A stretch of DNA of 64,000 bases from Macrotis lagotis (GCF_037893015.1 NC_133661.1:185630306-185694305); one strand, 5' to 3'; shown: positions 38,190 through 50,324, numbered from the stretch's first letter. Made by a program: numbers and translations. The notes: generated by a model not told the origin, from the letters alone.

Positions 38190-39180
38190 CAAAAACTATT
38201 CCCCAATATGTAAATGGTCAAAAGATATGAATAGGCAATTTTCAAAAGAAGAAATCCAAACTCTCAGCAACCATATGAAAAATTCTTCAAGTTACTAATA
38301 ATTAGAAAAATGAAAATTAAGGTAACTCTAAATTTCTCCTTCACACACAAGAAGGAAAATGACAGTTGCTGGAAAAGTAGACAAACAACAGATACACTAA
38401 TATAATTTTTGGAGGTATGGATAGGCCTAGCTATTCTCGAAAGCAATTTGGACCCTTGCCTCAAAGTTACCAACCTATGTATATACCCTTTGACCCAGTG
38501 ATAATATTACTGCCCTTTATCCTCAGAGAGGTCAAGGAATGAGAAAAAGGGCTCATGAATTACAAAAATATTTATAACATCTATTTTTGTAATTGCAAAG
38601 ACTTAGAAACAAAGGGTTTACCCATTAATTGAAGAAAAGTTAAACAAATTATGGTATATGATGAAAGGTATATTTACAGAAAGGATCTGGAAAAGCTTGT
38701 ATGAAGTGATGCAGAGTGAAGTAAACAGAACCAGGAGAACAATTATATCTAACAATACTGTGAGGAAAAATGACTTTAAAAGATTTATAAACTCTGAGTA
38801 AACTGTTGTTTGTACAACAAGTGGAAATTTGTAATTATGTTAGAACCATGAATAAAAGATCCATGCTCTTTGACCCAGTATCTACTGCCAGGCATATACT
38901 TCAAATAAGTCAAAGACAAAAAAAAAGTCCCATTATGTACCAAAATGTTTCATACAGCACTTTCTATGGTAGCAAAGAAACAAAACAGGTGCCTGTTGGC
39001 TAGAATATTATTGAAGCTTAAAAATTACAAATTCAAAGAATTTAGAAAAACTCAGGAAGCATATATCAAATGATATAAGGCAAAGTAAACAGAACCAAGA
39101 AAATTCATGATGATTTTAACAATGGAAATGGAAAGAAAAATAAAACAAAATTGAATACTATATAATTATAGTGGGCAAAC
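38190..39180 (+). mobile_element. L1 3'-end fragments, sense, two pieces
   Basis: Two decayed pieces (about 38190-38800 and 38850-39180) resemble the 3' portion of marsupial L1. Landmarks are aatggtcaaaagatatgaat, ctttgacccagtgataatat, and gcagagtgaagtaaacagaa at about 38711, with a second, more decayed copy of the last near 39080. The repeat of the same landmarks shows two overlapping insertions or a duplication. No open frame remains. Confidence 0.75.
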
Positions 39181-41574
39181 TTGTCCCAAAGAAGAGATGG
39201 AAAACATGCCTTCCTTCTTTTATTGGAGAAGTGGGGAATAAGGCGTATGTTCTTAGACACTATCAAGATACTATTTTGTTTTTGCTGAAGCTAAAAAAGC
39301 ATATTGTAAGGGAGGCTCACTGGGAAAGGACAATATGGAAATGAAATAAAAGTTATCAATATAAATCATGCGGTTGTATGATACTGCTGCAGGCACTTGG
39401 GGTGTGGCAATAATGAATGCACACCACAACTCTGTATTAGCCACTTTCCGCACAAAGGTAGTTTCTACCATTAACTAGCAGGAGAGTGTAGTTTATAATT
39501 TTGCTCACCAGGTGGCGTGCTAACCCATTTATTGATGAATCTTACTCATAACCTTGACATTTACAAAAGATATTTACTCGTTAATTTTTACAGTAAACCC
39601 TAAATTTACTTATTAAAAAAAGCAACTAATCCTATCTCTCACTGATGTTCAAGTTCAGGCAATGAACTTTTCTGTAGCAACAGGGATCATTAAACATTGT
39701 AAAATGAAATTAATTTTTAATTTTAAAAATTAGTTTAAAAAACCAACTATAACCCCTCTTTCATCCTTAAACCAAAAAAAAAATCCTAAAAGGTCAAGCA
39801 TTTCACTTCTGAATGCTTTGATCGATCTTTGCTAAAACTTTTTCCTAAATACTATCCCATTTCTTTGGAGCACCTGGGAGAACATTTTTGTCCCTTCTGC
39901 TTCCACACATCATGGCAGGGATTGTGGAAGGGAACCCCTCCCCTCAGGTCATTGAATATCCATAACACAAAGCAGTGAGGATTACTCAGATGGGCTTACT
40001 GACCCATATAGGCTCTATTGCTTCTTGCTTGACTGTTCTGATTGCTGCTAGACTCCAGCTTCCCCTTCTCTGTGGTCTGGGAAATCCCATTCTGATGGCT
40101 GCAACTTTCCCTGGTTCTATTCCTGAATGGCCACTAGGAATTCTCTCTACCAAAGACTACCATATCTGATTCCCTAAAGTTAGTTGGTAATAATTTTCCT
40201 GGCAGTCAGCTGTCTTTGCTCTTCAGTGCTCAGCTACCAGGAATCTCCATTTCTTAACATGGTGAAGAATGAATTCGTATCCCAAAGGCCAGTTGGGTGT
40301 AAAGAGAAACCATCTAAGGCAACATGCCCAAGGATGACTTTGCTACTGCTCTGTTTACATCTCTAACCCTTCTTAGGTCTATGTCTACATTTTGCCAACA
40401 AAAGGGCCCTTTATTTTTCTCTACTAGAGCTACTAGTTCTCTCTCTTAGCTGAATTAGAATAACTTGCTTCCATTTACGTCTTCACCATGTGGACTCAGG
40501 CTTTGTGGTCTTCTACTATTAACATTTCCGATTGAATCTTTTGAAACTAGAGAAAAATACCCCCCCCCCTTTCTGTCAGGTTTTCCAATTCCAATCACTT
40601 TCCCACTATTCCCACCTAGCAAATTACCCCTGAGGCTCAGAGATACTTCCAGATAGAACTAGAAACTGTGGAAGAGGGGGAACAGAACTGAATTCCTCTG
40701 GTCAGCAATCAGGCCACAAAAATTACATGAATGTCTCATGACTTGAAGACCCAGGTACACTTTGGAGAATTTTCTCATCCTTTGGGCTTATAGATCCCAC
40801 CCTGGAAGGTACTAAGGTCAGATTCCCACTGGTAAGTATGCAATTCACAGTATGGATGGATATTTTGTTAAAAGGAGGAAAAAAGAAAGAGATATCAGAA
40901 TAAGCAAACATTGGTTCTCAAAATGTATGTTAATCTTTAATTGTTTACTTTAGAATTCATATTTCTGGTGAATGTTTTTTTTTCCTTAGGTCCTGTCATC
41001 ACCAGTTTTTCCATGGTGTTGAATAAAGACAAATATATTGTAATTCAGGTCCTAAAGCTCATTGATATGGGACTCTCTCTTCATTGGTGGAGATTAGCAC
41101 CCCATAACATCATGAGAATTGACCAGAGCAGGAGAAAAGAGAGCACCAGGCTCTTCAGGCCCTATGGTCACTTTAGGTTCTTCTGATGTCCAGCTTCAAG
41201 AGAGAAGATGTATAATGCCAACCCCACTTGAAACTGCTGAAGGAAAAGATTCTGGGTAGAAGCCAACATGAGAAGAGCTAACAATCTCCATAGCCTTATC
41301 CTGCTTCTTACAGTTCGGAAGAATTTCCCTTTTGGGTGAGATTTGGAACTCTTTGCTGTTGAGCTGAGTTATCTTGCTACCAATGGAAGAGTTTCTTCAC
41401 TCCATATTATTTGGCATATATTCTAATATATATATATATATTTTTTCTGATTTCTGTTTTGCCATTAATTTGTATAAAGGGATTTCTTTGCTATTGGCTA
41501 TGTGTGTTCAGTGTGGAACTGGTTTTGGTGGTAAGGGAGTTGAGCTTGGATAAAAACTGGGATCTTGCCTCTTT
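39181..41574. other. Unassigned, repeat-like DNA
   Basis: No gene seen. The part at about 41270-41570, resuming after a SINE at 41735 with gtctctttaataaacaatga, looks like the end of a decayed long terminal repeat because of its AATAAA. I cannot prove an LTR pair. A TA run lies at about 41428-41441. Confidence 0.3.
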
Positions 41575-41718
41575 TTTTTTTTGGCAAGGCAATGGAGTTA
41601 AGTGACTTGCCCAAGATCACACAGCCAGGTAATTATTAAGTGTCTGAGGTCAAATTTGAACTCAGGTCCTCCTGATTCCAGGGCCAGTGCTCTATCCACT
41701 GCACCATCTAGCTGCCCC
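41575..41718 (-). mobile_element. WSINE1-like SINE
   Basis: Antisense copy with target-site duplication gggatcttgcctcttt / aggatcttgtctcttt (41559-41574, 41719-41734). It interrupts the LTR-like sequence. Confidence 0.92.
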
Positions 41719-41734
41719 AGGATCTTGTCTCTTT

Positions 41735-42855
41735 AATAAACAATGATCAGAAGTTTATCTTGAATCTTACAACTATATCCCCTAGACTAATATTTTATCA
41801 GAGAGCAAAAAGCTATAATTCTAGCCAGATACCCTGTCTCTCTGAGGAGAGCAAAGCTGCAATCATTAGCCTCAGCCTCCTTCTTTTCCTCCTGGTAGGA
41901 ATTAACATCTCCCTTGGAGGAAAGGTGGAAAAAGAAGAGACTAGAGATGTCTATTTTTGCCTCCCTTCAAAGCACGCAATGATACCCCTATGTTAAATAT
42001 GGGGAAGACAGCTTAAATTCTAGGAATCTCTTCTCTCATTTCTCATGCCTCTGTAACATATTCACCTGTATCATTATGTAAGCCAGTAGTTATTCATAGA
42101 ATCCTCCAATCTTACTTTACTACTGTGGGTTCAAGGGTCTTTAGCATGATGTCTCCTTCCTTCTCATTAAGAGGTTCCTCTGTACTTTTGATCCTTTTCG
42201 ATGATATGGATTGGGTTCAGTCTTAGGGGAAACTGGCCTAATGAGAAGGGTCCAACTTCCCTATCATATACTCTTTGACTTATTATATTATCTCATCCTG
42301 TTGATCTGAGAAAGATTTATTTAAAGCTTAGATTTGAGTTCATGGGAAGGCTTCCCTAAAGGAGTAGGTAAAAAGGTTCTTAATGTACAATACATGTATG
42401 AAATAAGTATTTACTCTTGATACACAAAATAAACACATTTCTCGTTTCTTTTTTGTGTTTCACTTCAGTTCTTTGGAAAAGGAAACATTAACAATGGCAG
42501 AAAGAAGACATGATTTAGTAATTCATATCCGTAGTTCTACTCTCCTAAGAAGTTGATATTTAAATCTTATCAGTACATAAAACAGTTTTGGGAACTGCTG
42601 AACAATGTGATTTGTAGAAAGAAAAGTACACCGAGAGTATAATCACTCCTTTCTAAATATCCACTGAGTCATCAGCTCTTCTTGTTCAGTAGCCAATGAA
42701 GAGACTCACCTAATCTCATCTCAAAGTTCCATGTGCCCTCTGTTAGGAATATCAACAGAAGCAGAAAGGGGCTACTCATGAATGCTCTATTCATCCCTCT
42801 GAAGTGAAAAGAGTTCAGGTAACTTCCTGATCCCTTGTTTTTAAATTATTTCAGA

Positions 42856-42858
<3 letters not shown>
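41735..42858. other. Unassigned DNA
   Basis: No coding region, recent repeat or structured RNA recognised between the SINE at 41.7 kb and the TA microsatellite at 42.86 kb. Confidence 0.4.
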
Positions 42859-42915
<57 letters not shown>

Positions 42916-43050
42916 GTTTTTGCAAGGCAATGGGGTTAAGTGACTTGCCCAAGGTCACACAGCTAGGCAATTATTAAGTGTCTGAGGCCGGATTTGAACT
43001 CAGGTCCTTCTGACTCTAGGCCTGGTGCTCTATCCACCTAGCTGCCCACC
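42859..43050 (-). mobile_element. WSINE1-like SINE with (TA)n tail
   Basis: Antisense SINE (42913-43050) preceded by about 54 bases of pure TA repeat (42859-42912), probably grown from its A-rich tail. The head is shortened (ctatccacctagctgccc). Confidence 0.88.
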
Positions 43051-43949
43051 CTTCTATATTCTTAAAAACTACATTTGCATACAGGACATTATATGCAATA
43101 TGTAATGTTCATGAATGATGCAATTCAGATAAAATATACTTCACTTACACTCCTTCATTTGCTTGCTATCTAGACTTCAGGATGATAGGTTGTGCCAGAA
43201 GGTACCTGAACCTATATGGTTGACATTTTTACTCATTTTCCTTAGTGTGCAATATATTATCTTACCTCATTTCCCACTCAGATAGCCTAGGAGCTTATGT
43301 TGCAACTGACAACCACTTCTAGATGTTTTGTCTTTTTATTATTTATTTGGGACAAATCCATACTGGCCAGTTGCCCAAGATCTGGAGATCTTAAAGGGAT
43401 CAAGGAGAACAGAAGACTCTCAGGACTGTCTGATGCTCTTAGGTGGATAAGTGCTAGGCAGCTTCTGTTATCTTGAGAATATCAAGTATAGTGGAAGTAA
43501 GCTGTTTTCTCTCCACCATAGCATTTATTTCCCATAGATCAAGCCTTGGAAGCAGGCAGTTGACATTTCTTAATGTGCCTAGATTCAGACTCACCATCAG
43601 AACCATAGCTCTAGCTATTTTTTTTCAACATTATTTTATGGTTGGATAGACTTCTTTTTCTCCCACTTACTTCATAAGGTTGACTCTATTGGTTAGCTTT
43701 CTTGTATTTCCCCTATCATCAAGAGAATAGCAGGACTCTTATCTCTTGGCTAGAATTCCTGACCGCAAACCCAAACATTGTAATACTGTTGGTTCTTTTT
43801 CAGCTTTCTTTCCTTTTGAGCTTATAGCTATGTTGTAGACCTTTCTCTGCAATTCTTTGAAATTTTATGAGAAGTTAATTGTAAATCTCTAAATCTTCTC
43901 CATCCTCTGTTCCTATAGAGAATAGACTAAAGGACAGCTAGACTCTCAC

Positions 43950-44266
43950 CTGCACAATGTCATATGGTTGTCCTGTGGCATTACTTCTGGTGTGTAATAG
44001 AAATGTTATATGTGAGATCTCTGTGTCAGCGGTAAGGTGTGGTTTTAGATTTTTTAATCCTCTACCAGGTTGAATACTTCACAAAATACTTTTCTTCCCA
44101 AGTCTTAATACTAATCATAGTGGATCTTGTTAGGGAAGCCAGAGTCTGAGAAATATTTCTCCCACAATTTTTTAGGTTTCTCTGATTTCAGATTAGCTAG
44201 ACCTGTGGCATATTGGGTAAAGTGGTCAGTCACTCTTAGACTGTTACTCAGGTTCCTCTGATCACC
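43950..44266 (-). pseudogene. Decayed Ty3/gypsy-like integrase remnant
   Basis: Read on the minus strand, one frame gives VTDHFTQYATGL, then LWEKYFSDSGFPNKIHYD, which resembles the retrotransposon integrase core (DHFTRYA ... GxPxxIHSDQG). Stops follow directly after the second conserved Asp, and a weaker MPQDN motif appears further on, with the expected catalytic Glu absent. Several in-frame stops make it non-functional. It could be an ancient mammalian gypsy (MamGyp-type) element. Flanking DNA at 43.2-45.8 kb probably belongs to the same element but is too decayed for me to place. Confidence 0.45.
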
Positions 44267-44559
44267 TTAAAAAAAATAAAAGGTTTAAACATACCAACAC
44301 CCAACATTTCTTAACAAGGAAGCTCTTCAAATAAGTCATTCAAGGGGATTATTTCTTTGAACACGCCTGGAACAGTTCTCCTAAAATATTTTAGTAACCA
44401 TTCGAGGTCAACAGAATCTATTCCTCATTAGATCTAGAATCTTCTCTTGATTTAAGTACCCTAGATCTTCACATTGCATTAACATGGAAATCTATATGCA
44501 CAAGGGGTCTGCCATCTTCAAGGGTGTGCTGGTAAAAGTTTAACAATGAATCCTTCATA

Positions 44560-44727
44560 CATTTCTTTCTTTCTTACTTTTTTTTTTTTTGCAAAGCAAT
44601 GGGGGGTTAACTGATTTGCCTAAGGTCACACAGATAGGTAATTATTAAGTTTCTGAGGCTGGATTTGAACGTAGGTTCTCCTGAATCCAGGGCTGGTACT
44701 GTATCCACTGTGCCACCTGACTGCCCC
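44560..44727 (-). mobile_element. WSINE1-like SINE
   Basis: Antisense, somewhat diverged copy. Target-site duplication tccttcata (44551-44559 and 44728-44736). It lies inside the gypsy-like region. Confidence 0.88.
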
Positions 44728-44810
44728 TCCTTCATAAGTTTAATCTGTCCTGCTAACATTTTCTCCATCATTTTCTTAAGTCTAGAAAATAAACAAGACC
44801 GATAAATCTT

Positions 44811-44967
44811 TTTTTTTTAAAGGATTTTGCAAGGCAGATGGGGTTAAGTGTCTTGCCCAAGGCCACACAGCTAGGTAATTATTAAATGTCTGAGCTCAGA
44901 TTTGAACTCAGGTACTCCTGACTCCCAGGACAGTGCTCTATCCACTGCGCCACTTAGCTGCCCTGTA
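44811..44967 (-). mobile_element. WSINE1-like SINE
   Basis: Antisense copy. Target-site duplication gaccgataaatctt / gactgataaatctt (44797-44810, 44968-44981). Confidence 0.92.
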
Positions 44968-44981
44968 GACTGATAAATCTT

Positions 44982-46130
44982 GTTAAATGTTGCTATAACA
45001 AATGTAGCATTTGTCAACTTTCAAGGTGTTAAATGCTCATTCTGAAATTTTAACACTATCTGACTTTAGTACTAAAGTGGAAGTCAAAATCACCCGGGCT
45101 TCTAGCCTGGCTAATTTACTATGGTGGTTGAATTGAGGTTTTATTGCAGGATGTCATACTGTCTACACTTTTGGGTACTTTGTCATCCTAGTTTGATTTC
45201 ATTCTAGGTTTAACTGGATTCATATTCTATCTCCCAAGGTTAGGTCTCTCTGGATCTTTCAGGTTCAGGGGGTGAGATCCTCAATATCTTTTCTGGCATC
45301 TCAGGTCAGAGTATTAGGGACCTTAGATTCCCCTGGGTCTAGGCTACACTTATTTGAACATTTTGGCACCACACTGGTTGGCACCCATGGTGTTTGACAT
45401 TAGCCACCACTCCTTAGGTCTTCTAAGGCCCTCACCCTAGGACTTTTTGATTTCTCTGGAGCTTTCTGGTCACCCTGAGGTTTTCTCAGGGGGAATCCTC
45501 CATAGTTTTTTATCTTTAGACACATCTTGGAGGCAATATGTGTCCTGGTTCTGGTCATGCTGACACACTTTACTGGAAGGTTCCCATTTACTCTAGCCTG
45601 TAGGTTTTTGGATGACTTTTCAGTTTTGGGGTATAAGTAATAATTTACTATAAGTTCTCAGTGTATTTCCTGATCATCATTTAGTTCAGTATGAACTTCA
45701 TAATTTTACTGATGCATATAGATAGGAGAGTTGGTTAAGCGACCTTCGGCTGAGCTGGCCTTCTAGATAGAAAGTTCTACCTCTCTCTAGTTAAAAAAAA
45801 ATTAAATTTTAGTTTTTTTCATTCAGCAAAACTCTACCTAGTACTAATCCTTCTCTTAATCTATTCTCTTTCTAATTACTTCTCTTTCCTACTTCCCTTT
45901 GCTTCCTAATTTCCTGGGTAGTGAAATATATTTTGCTACTTTAATATGTTTGTGAATATGTATATTCTTCCTTCCTTTGACTAGTTCAGATGAGAGTGAT
46001 GTTTAATTGTCAACTGTTTCTTCCACTCTTTTGTCCTTGTTTGTATAGATGTCTTCTTGCACATTTTGATTAGTTGAGATAATTTTTCCTAACCTTTCTT
46101 TCCCTTTCCTTCCTTAGTGTATTCCTTTCC
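44982..46130. other. Unassigned DNA, possible retroelement remnant
   Basis: No gene found. It lies on the 5' side of the gypsy-like integrase remnant in that element's orientation, so it may hold its lost reverse-transcriptase part, but I could not recognise RT motifs. Confidence 0.3.
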
Positions 46131-46131
46131 T

Positions 46132-46136
<5 letters not shown>

Positions 46137-46178
<42 letters not shown>

Positions 46179-46321
46179 GTTTTTGCAAGGCAATGGGGTT
46201 AGGTGGCTTGCCCAAGGCCCCACAGCTAGGTAATTATTAAGTGTCTGAGGCCTGATTTGAACTCAGGTACTCCTGACTCCAGGGTCGGTGCCTCTATCCA
46301 CTGTGCCACCTAGCCGCCCCT
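46137..46321 (-). mobile_element. WSINE1-like SINE plus (TC)n
   Basis: Antisense SINE at 46176-46321 next to a TC repeat (46137-46175). The flanks cctttccttctgtctct and cctttccttctctcttt look like the target-site duplication, so the TC repeat may have grown at the insertion edge. Confidence 0.88.
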
Positions 46322-46369
46322 TTCCTTCTCTCTTTCAATCTTCTTTTTTAAGATCCTTGAGATAGAATT

Positions 46370-46518
46370 GGGCAGCTAGGTGGTACAATGTACAGAGCAT
46401 TGATCCTGGAGTCAGGAGGGCCTGAGTTCAAATCCTGCCTTACACACTTAATAATTACCTAGCTGTGTGACCATAGGCAAGTCACTTAACCTCATTGCCT
46501 TGGAAAAAACAAACAAAC
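46370..46518 (+). mobile_element. WSINE1-like SINE
   Basis: Sense copy whose tail (aaaaaacaaacaaacag) directly abuts the 5' start of the L1-type element at 46519. Confidence 0.88.
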
Positions 46519-49500
46519 AGGAGGCAGAGCCAAAATGGCAACAAGATAGTGTTTTAGGCGCTCTCTCATAAAACTCATAAGCTAAGGACTCTAACTAAAT
46601 TTTTGAGAGACAGAACCCACAAAGGGACCAGTTAGGCAATTCTCCTACTCAAGGTAACCTGGAAAAGAACAGAAAGGCTCTGCTCCCTGGGGTGGGGGGG
46701 GGGGGCGGCCTGCCAGAGGGGTGGCCCGCCAGAGCGAAAGAACTTAAGCCTCCCGGAGGCAGCCCCAGGGCACTGGGAGCCACAGCTCACAGCAGCGGGG
46801 GAGTTTCCTGAGTTACGCCCTGGGGAGCACTGGGCACAAATTGGGAGAACAGTGGGGGACCTCTGCCAGAGCAAGCACATGGAGCCCAGCCCTCAGGGCA
46901 CACAGTGAGCAACTGGTCTTGTGTCAGCCCAGATCCAGGAAACAGAGAAGCAGACAGAGCCAGTAAGCAGGAGCCCCCAGAGCATGAGCCCACTGAGCCA
47001 AGGGTGGGAGTGAAGAGAGAGAGACTACAGAGCTCTGTCCTCTGTCCCTGGAACAGGACACTGGGGTTTTGACCACATTCAGATCCTGATCACAGTCTAG
47101 GCCCCCCCATAGAACAGCAGGGGTTCCCTCCACCTCAGGTCTGTGGCAGAGGGGGGGCACATTCACAGACCAGGAGGGAGGACAGAGCCTCACACACTGA
47201 GACCCTTTTGGGAGTGTCCCAAAAGCTCAGGAAGCACCCCCAAAACAGGCTTAGGCTGGGAAAATGAGCAAGCAGAGAAGAAAGAGGAACACCATTGAGA
47301 AATACTATGCATATGAGCCCAAGAAGGATCAAAATACTCAGTCTGAAGATGAGGAAGCACAAGCTCCTGCATCTAAAGACTCCAAGAAAAACAGAAATTG
47401 GGCTCAGGCTATGACAGAGCTCAAAAAAGACTTTGAAAATCAAATGAGGGTGTTAGAAGAAAAACTGGGAAAAGAAATGAGAGAGACGCAGGAAAAACAT
47501 GAAAATGAAGTCAGCAGCTTAGTCAAGGAGATCCAAAAAAATGCTGAAGAAAATAGCATGCTAAAAACCAGCTTAGGTCAAATGGATAAAACAGTTCAAA
47601 AAGTTAGTGAGGAGAAGAAGGCTTTAAAAAGCAAAATTGGCCAGATGGAAAAAGAGATAAGAAAACTCTCTGAGGAGAACAAATCCTTCAGACAAAGAAT
47701 AGAATTCAAGGAGATTGATGAATTTAATGAATTTAACAGAAATCAGGAATCAATACTTCAAAACAAAAAAATGAAAAATTAGAAGAAAATGTGAAATATC
47801 TCATTGAAAAAACAACTGATATGGAAAACAGACTTAGGAAAGATAATTTAAAAATTATTGGAATGCCTGAAAGTCATGATCAGGAAAAGAGCCTTGACAT
47901 CATTTTCAAAGAATTACTACAGGAAAATTGCCCTGATATTCTAGAAGCAGAGGGCAAAATAGAAATGGAGAGAATCCACCAATCCCCCTGAGAAAGAGAT
48001 CCCAAAACACCAACCCCTAGGAATATTTTAGCCAAATTCCAGAACTCCCAAGTCAAAGAGCAAATATTACAAGCAGCCAGAAGGACACAGTTCAAATATC
48101 GTGGAGCTGCAGTCAGGATCACACAGGAGGACTTAGCAGCAACTACATTGGAAGCTCGTAGGGCTTGGAATGTAATATTCCGGAAGGCAAAAGAGCTTAG
48201 AATGCAGCCAAGAATGAACTACCCAGCAAGGCTGAATGTCCTCTTCCAGGGAAAAAGATGGACTTTCAATGAAGCAGGGGAATTTCAAATGTTCCTTTTG
48301 GAATGGCCAGAGCTGAACAGAAGGTTTGATCTTCAGATACAGGACATGGGTGAAGCATAGAGATTGGAGGAGAAGGGGAAAATATGAGGGACTTAATGAT
48401 GAACTGCATGTATTCCTGCATAGAAAAAATGACACTAATAATACTCATATGAATCTTCTCAGTTAATAAAACAGGTAGAGGGAGCTTTTATAGTTGAAGT
48501 ACAGGAGAAAGCTGAATTTGAAGATAAAATATAGGGTAAAAATGGAGTCAATAGAAAAAAGGGAAATTAATGGGAGAAAGAAAAAGGAGAGGGGGAATAG
48601 GCCAAGATATTTTATATGATAAGATTTTTCTTTATTACAATGAACTATTGCAATGATATGGAAGGGGGGAAGGCAAGGGGGACTGAGGGAATCTTCTCTC
48701 TCATCAGAGGTGGCTAGGAGAGGAAACAGCATATATATTCAATGGGATATAGGCATCTGGAGTAAGAAGGAGGGGGGTGGGACAGGGGGAAGGGGGGGGA
48801 TGTGAGTCATGGAGGAGAGGATGGACCATGGGGGAGAGTGGTCAGATATAACACATTTTCTTTTTCACTTCTTGCAAGGGGCTGGGATTGGATGGCCTGT
48901 CTGGGCCCATAGGGCCAGGTGAATACTGGGCCTAAATGGTGGTATGGGGGCTTAGGGCCTCTGGGCCCCAGGGCCAGGGATCTGTATGCTGCATCACTCA
49001 GCTACCCTACAGCAGAGTCAGTGAAAGGAGAGAGAAAACATAGTACGTGGTAGTGGAGAAATACAAAAGGAGGGAGTTGCGATCAGCAATGGCAATGGTG
49101 GAAAAATATGGAAGTTACTTTTGTGATGGATTTATCATAGAGAATGTGATCCACCCGCAACAGAGTTGTTGGTGTTGGAACACAGACTGAAGCACATTTA
49201 TTATTATTATTATTATTTGGAGGAAGGTGCAGGGCAAATGGAGCTGGGTGGCCTGCCTGAGGCCACATAGCAGGGTGATTGTTGGGTGCCTGAGGCTGTA
49301 TTTGGACCCAGGTGCTCCTGGCTCAAGGGCCAGTGCTCTGTCTGCCACCCAGCCACCCCTACTATTATTACTATTTTATTTTATTTTGGGTCTTTTTTTT
49401 TTGGTTTTTGCAGGGCAGTGGGGTTCAGGTGGCTTGCATGCCACATGGCTGGGTGGTTGTTGGGTGTACGGGGCTGGTGCTCATGGCTTCAGGGCTGGTG

Positions 49501-49740
49501 CTCTGTCCATTGTGCCACCTGGCCACACCTACAATTATTACTATTATTTTTTTAAATTTTAATTTTTTTCTCTCCCCTTTACTTTATCGCTCAAGCAAGT
49601 CTATATTTATGGGGGGTATTTCATTTACTCTTAAACAAGAATATTTTATTAATGTAAAAAAAACATTATTTGTACAAAGTGAGAATAAATATTAAATAAA
49701 AAGATATAAAAAAACAAACAGACAAACAAACAAAAAACAT
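46519..49740 (+). mobile_element. ORF1-only L1 (HAL1-like) composite retrotransposon
   Basis: It begins with a typical L1 5' start (ggcagagccaaaatggc) and a GC-rich 5' untranslated region to 47263. ORF1 follows at 47264-48360, then about 1.4 kb of non-coding 3' sequence ending in A-rich aaacaaacagacaaacaaac near 49735. No ORF2 (endonuclease/reverse transcriptase) follows ORF1, the arrangement of half-L1 (HAL1) elements. The 3' part holds three antisense SINE-derived modules (about 48866-49010, 49219-49361, 49400-49531) separated by (TTA)n-like stretches. Whether all of 48.8-49.7 kb belongs to one insertion is inferred. Confidence 0.7.
47264..48360 (+). pseudogene. L1 ORF1p remnant
   Basis: The frame opens MSKQRRKRNTIEKYYA. 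A long charged coiled coil rich in Lys and Glu follows (about 47400-47700). After a frameshift near 47783-47790 comes the RRM-like part (RKDNLKIIGMPE, about 47836-47990), a nonsense codon TGA at 47989-47991, and the C-terminal domain around EARRAWNVIFRKAKELR to QDMGEA (48148-48357). The order trimer coiled coil, RRM, CTD is that of L1 ORF1p, an RNA-binding chaperone. The TGA probably came from CGA by CpG decay. Not functional as it stands. Confidence 0.88.
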
Positions 49741-50320
49741 AATAGAATCAGTCCCAGGCAAAGTGATAGAATTTTAGGCTCCCCTTTAGTTTGGGGGCCC
49801 TGTCCTGTCCTCTGTAGGCTTCAGAGCTGGACTGGAGTCTGGGACTTAGACCCCTTCTACTTTTGGGTACAGAACTGAACTAGCTCCTCTCTAGGTACAC
49901 ACTGAAGGGCTGGTATTGCTCTTGCTGGAATTATACCCCTTTGCACAGGTTACCTCCAAAGTCCACTCTATGACTCAGAACTGAGTTGTGAGCAACATGA
50001 CATCTGTTACTGCACTGTGCACAAGTTTATGTCCCTCTGTGATGGATCTGGGACCTCCATTTCATCTGATGCTCCCATGGTGTGGTCCTAGCCAGACTCC
50101 TTTCCCAGGGTTTGTCTGAATACATATGCTGACCTGAGCTGGAAAAATGACTCAATGTGATTTTTTTTACCTTGGTTTACTAATCATGAAACTCTGGCTC
50201 ATTCTTTAGATCTATTTTAGATCTATTTTATTTATTTTTTCTTGAGATGGGGAGCTTACTATACTTCTTCTTGCTCCTCTATTTCTGGTTCCATCCCACC
50301 TCTTTGTGCCTTTGAAAGCC
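49741..50320. other. Unassigned DNA, possibly antisense L1 5' region
   Basis: No gene seen. The GC-richer part at 49750-50150 has the look of an antisense L1 5' untranslated region, but I cannot support this firmly. The segment 50237-50336 is the source copy of an inverted insertion at 51358-51457. Confidence 0.3.
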
Positions 50321-50324
50321 ATCT

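Noticed and set aside
39505..39518. Third CTCF-like core (caccaggtggcgtg region)
   Set aside because: It misses two of the 14 consensus positions, so it was not listed with the two full matches.
40941..41186. Open frame MFTLEFIFLVNVFFSLGPVI... as a small membrane protein
   Set aside because: There is no support from conserved motifs, splice sites or neighbours. Chance hydrophobic frames are common in AT-rich DNA.
40480..41990. Complete endogenous retrovirus
   Set aside because: One end looks LTR-like because of an AATAAA, but I could not find a matching second LTR, a primer-binding site or gag/pol/env frames.
47264..47782. 172-codon open frame as a possible host gene
   Set aside because: Its start, coiled coil and continuation in other frames are those of L1 ORF1p.
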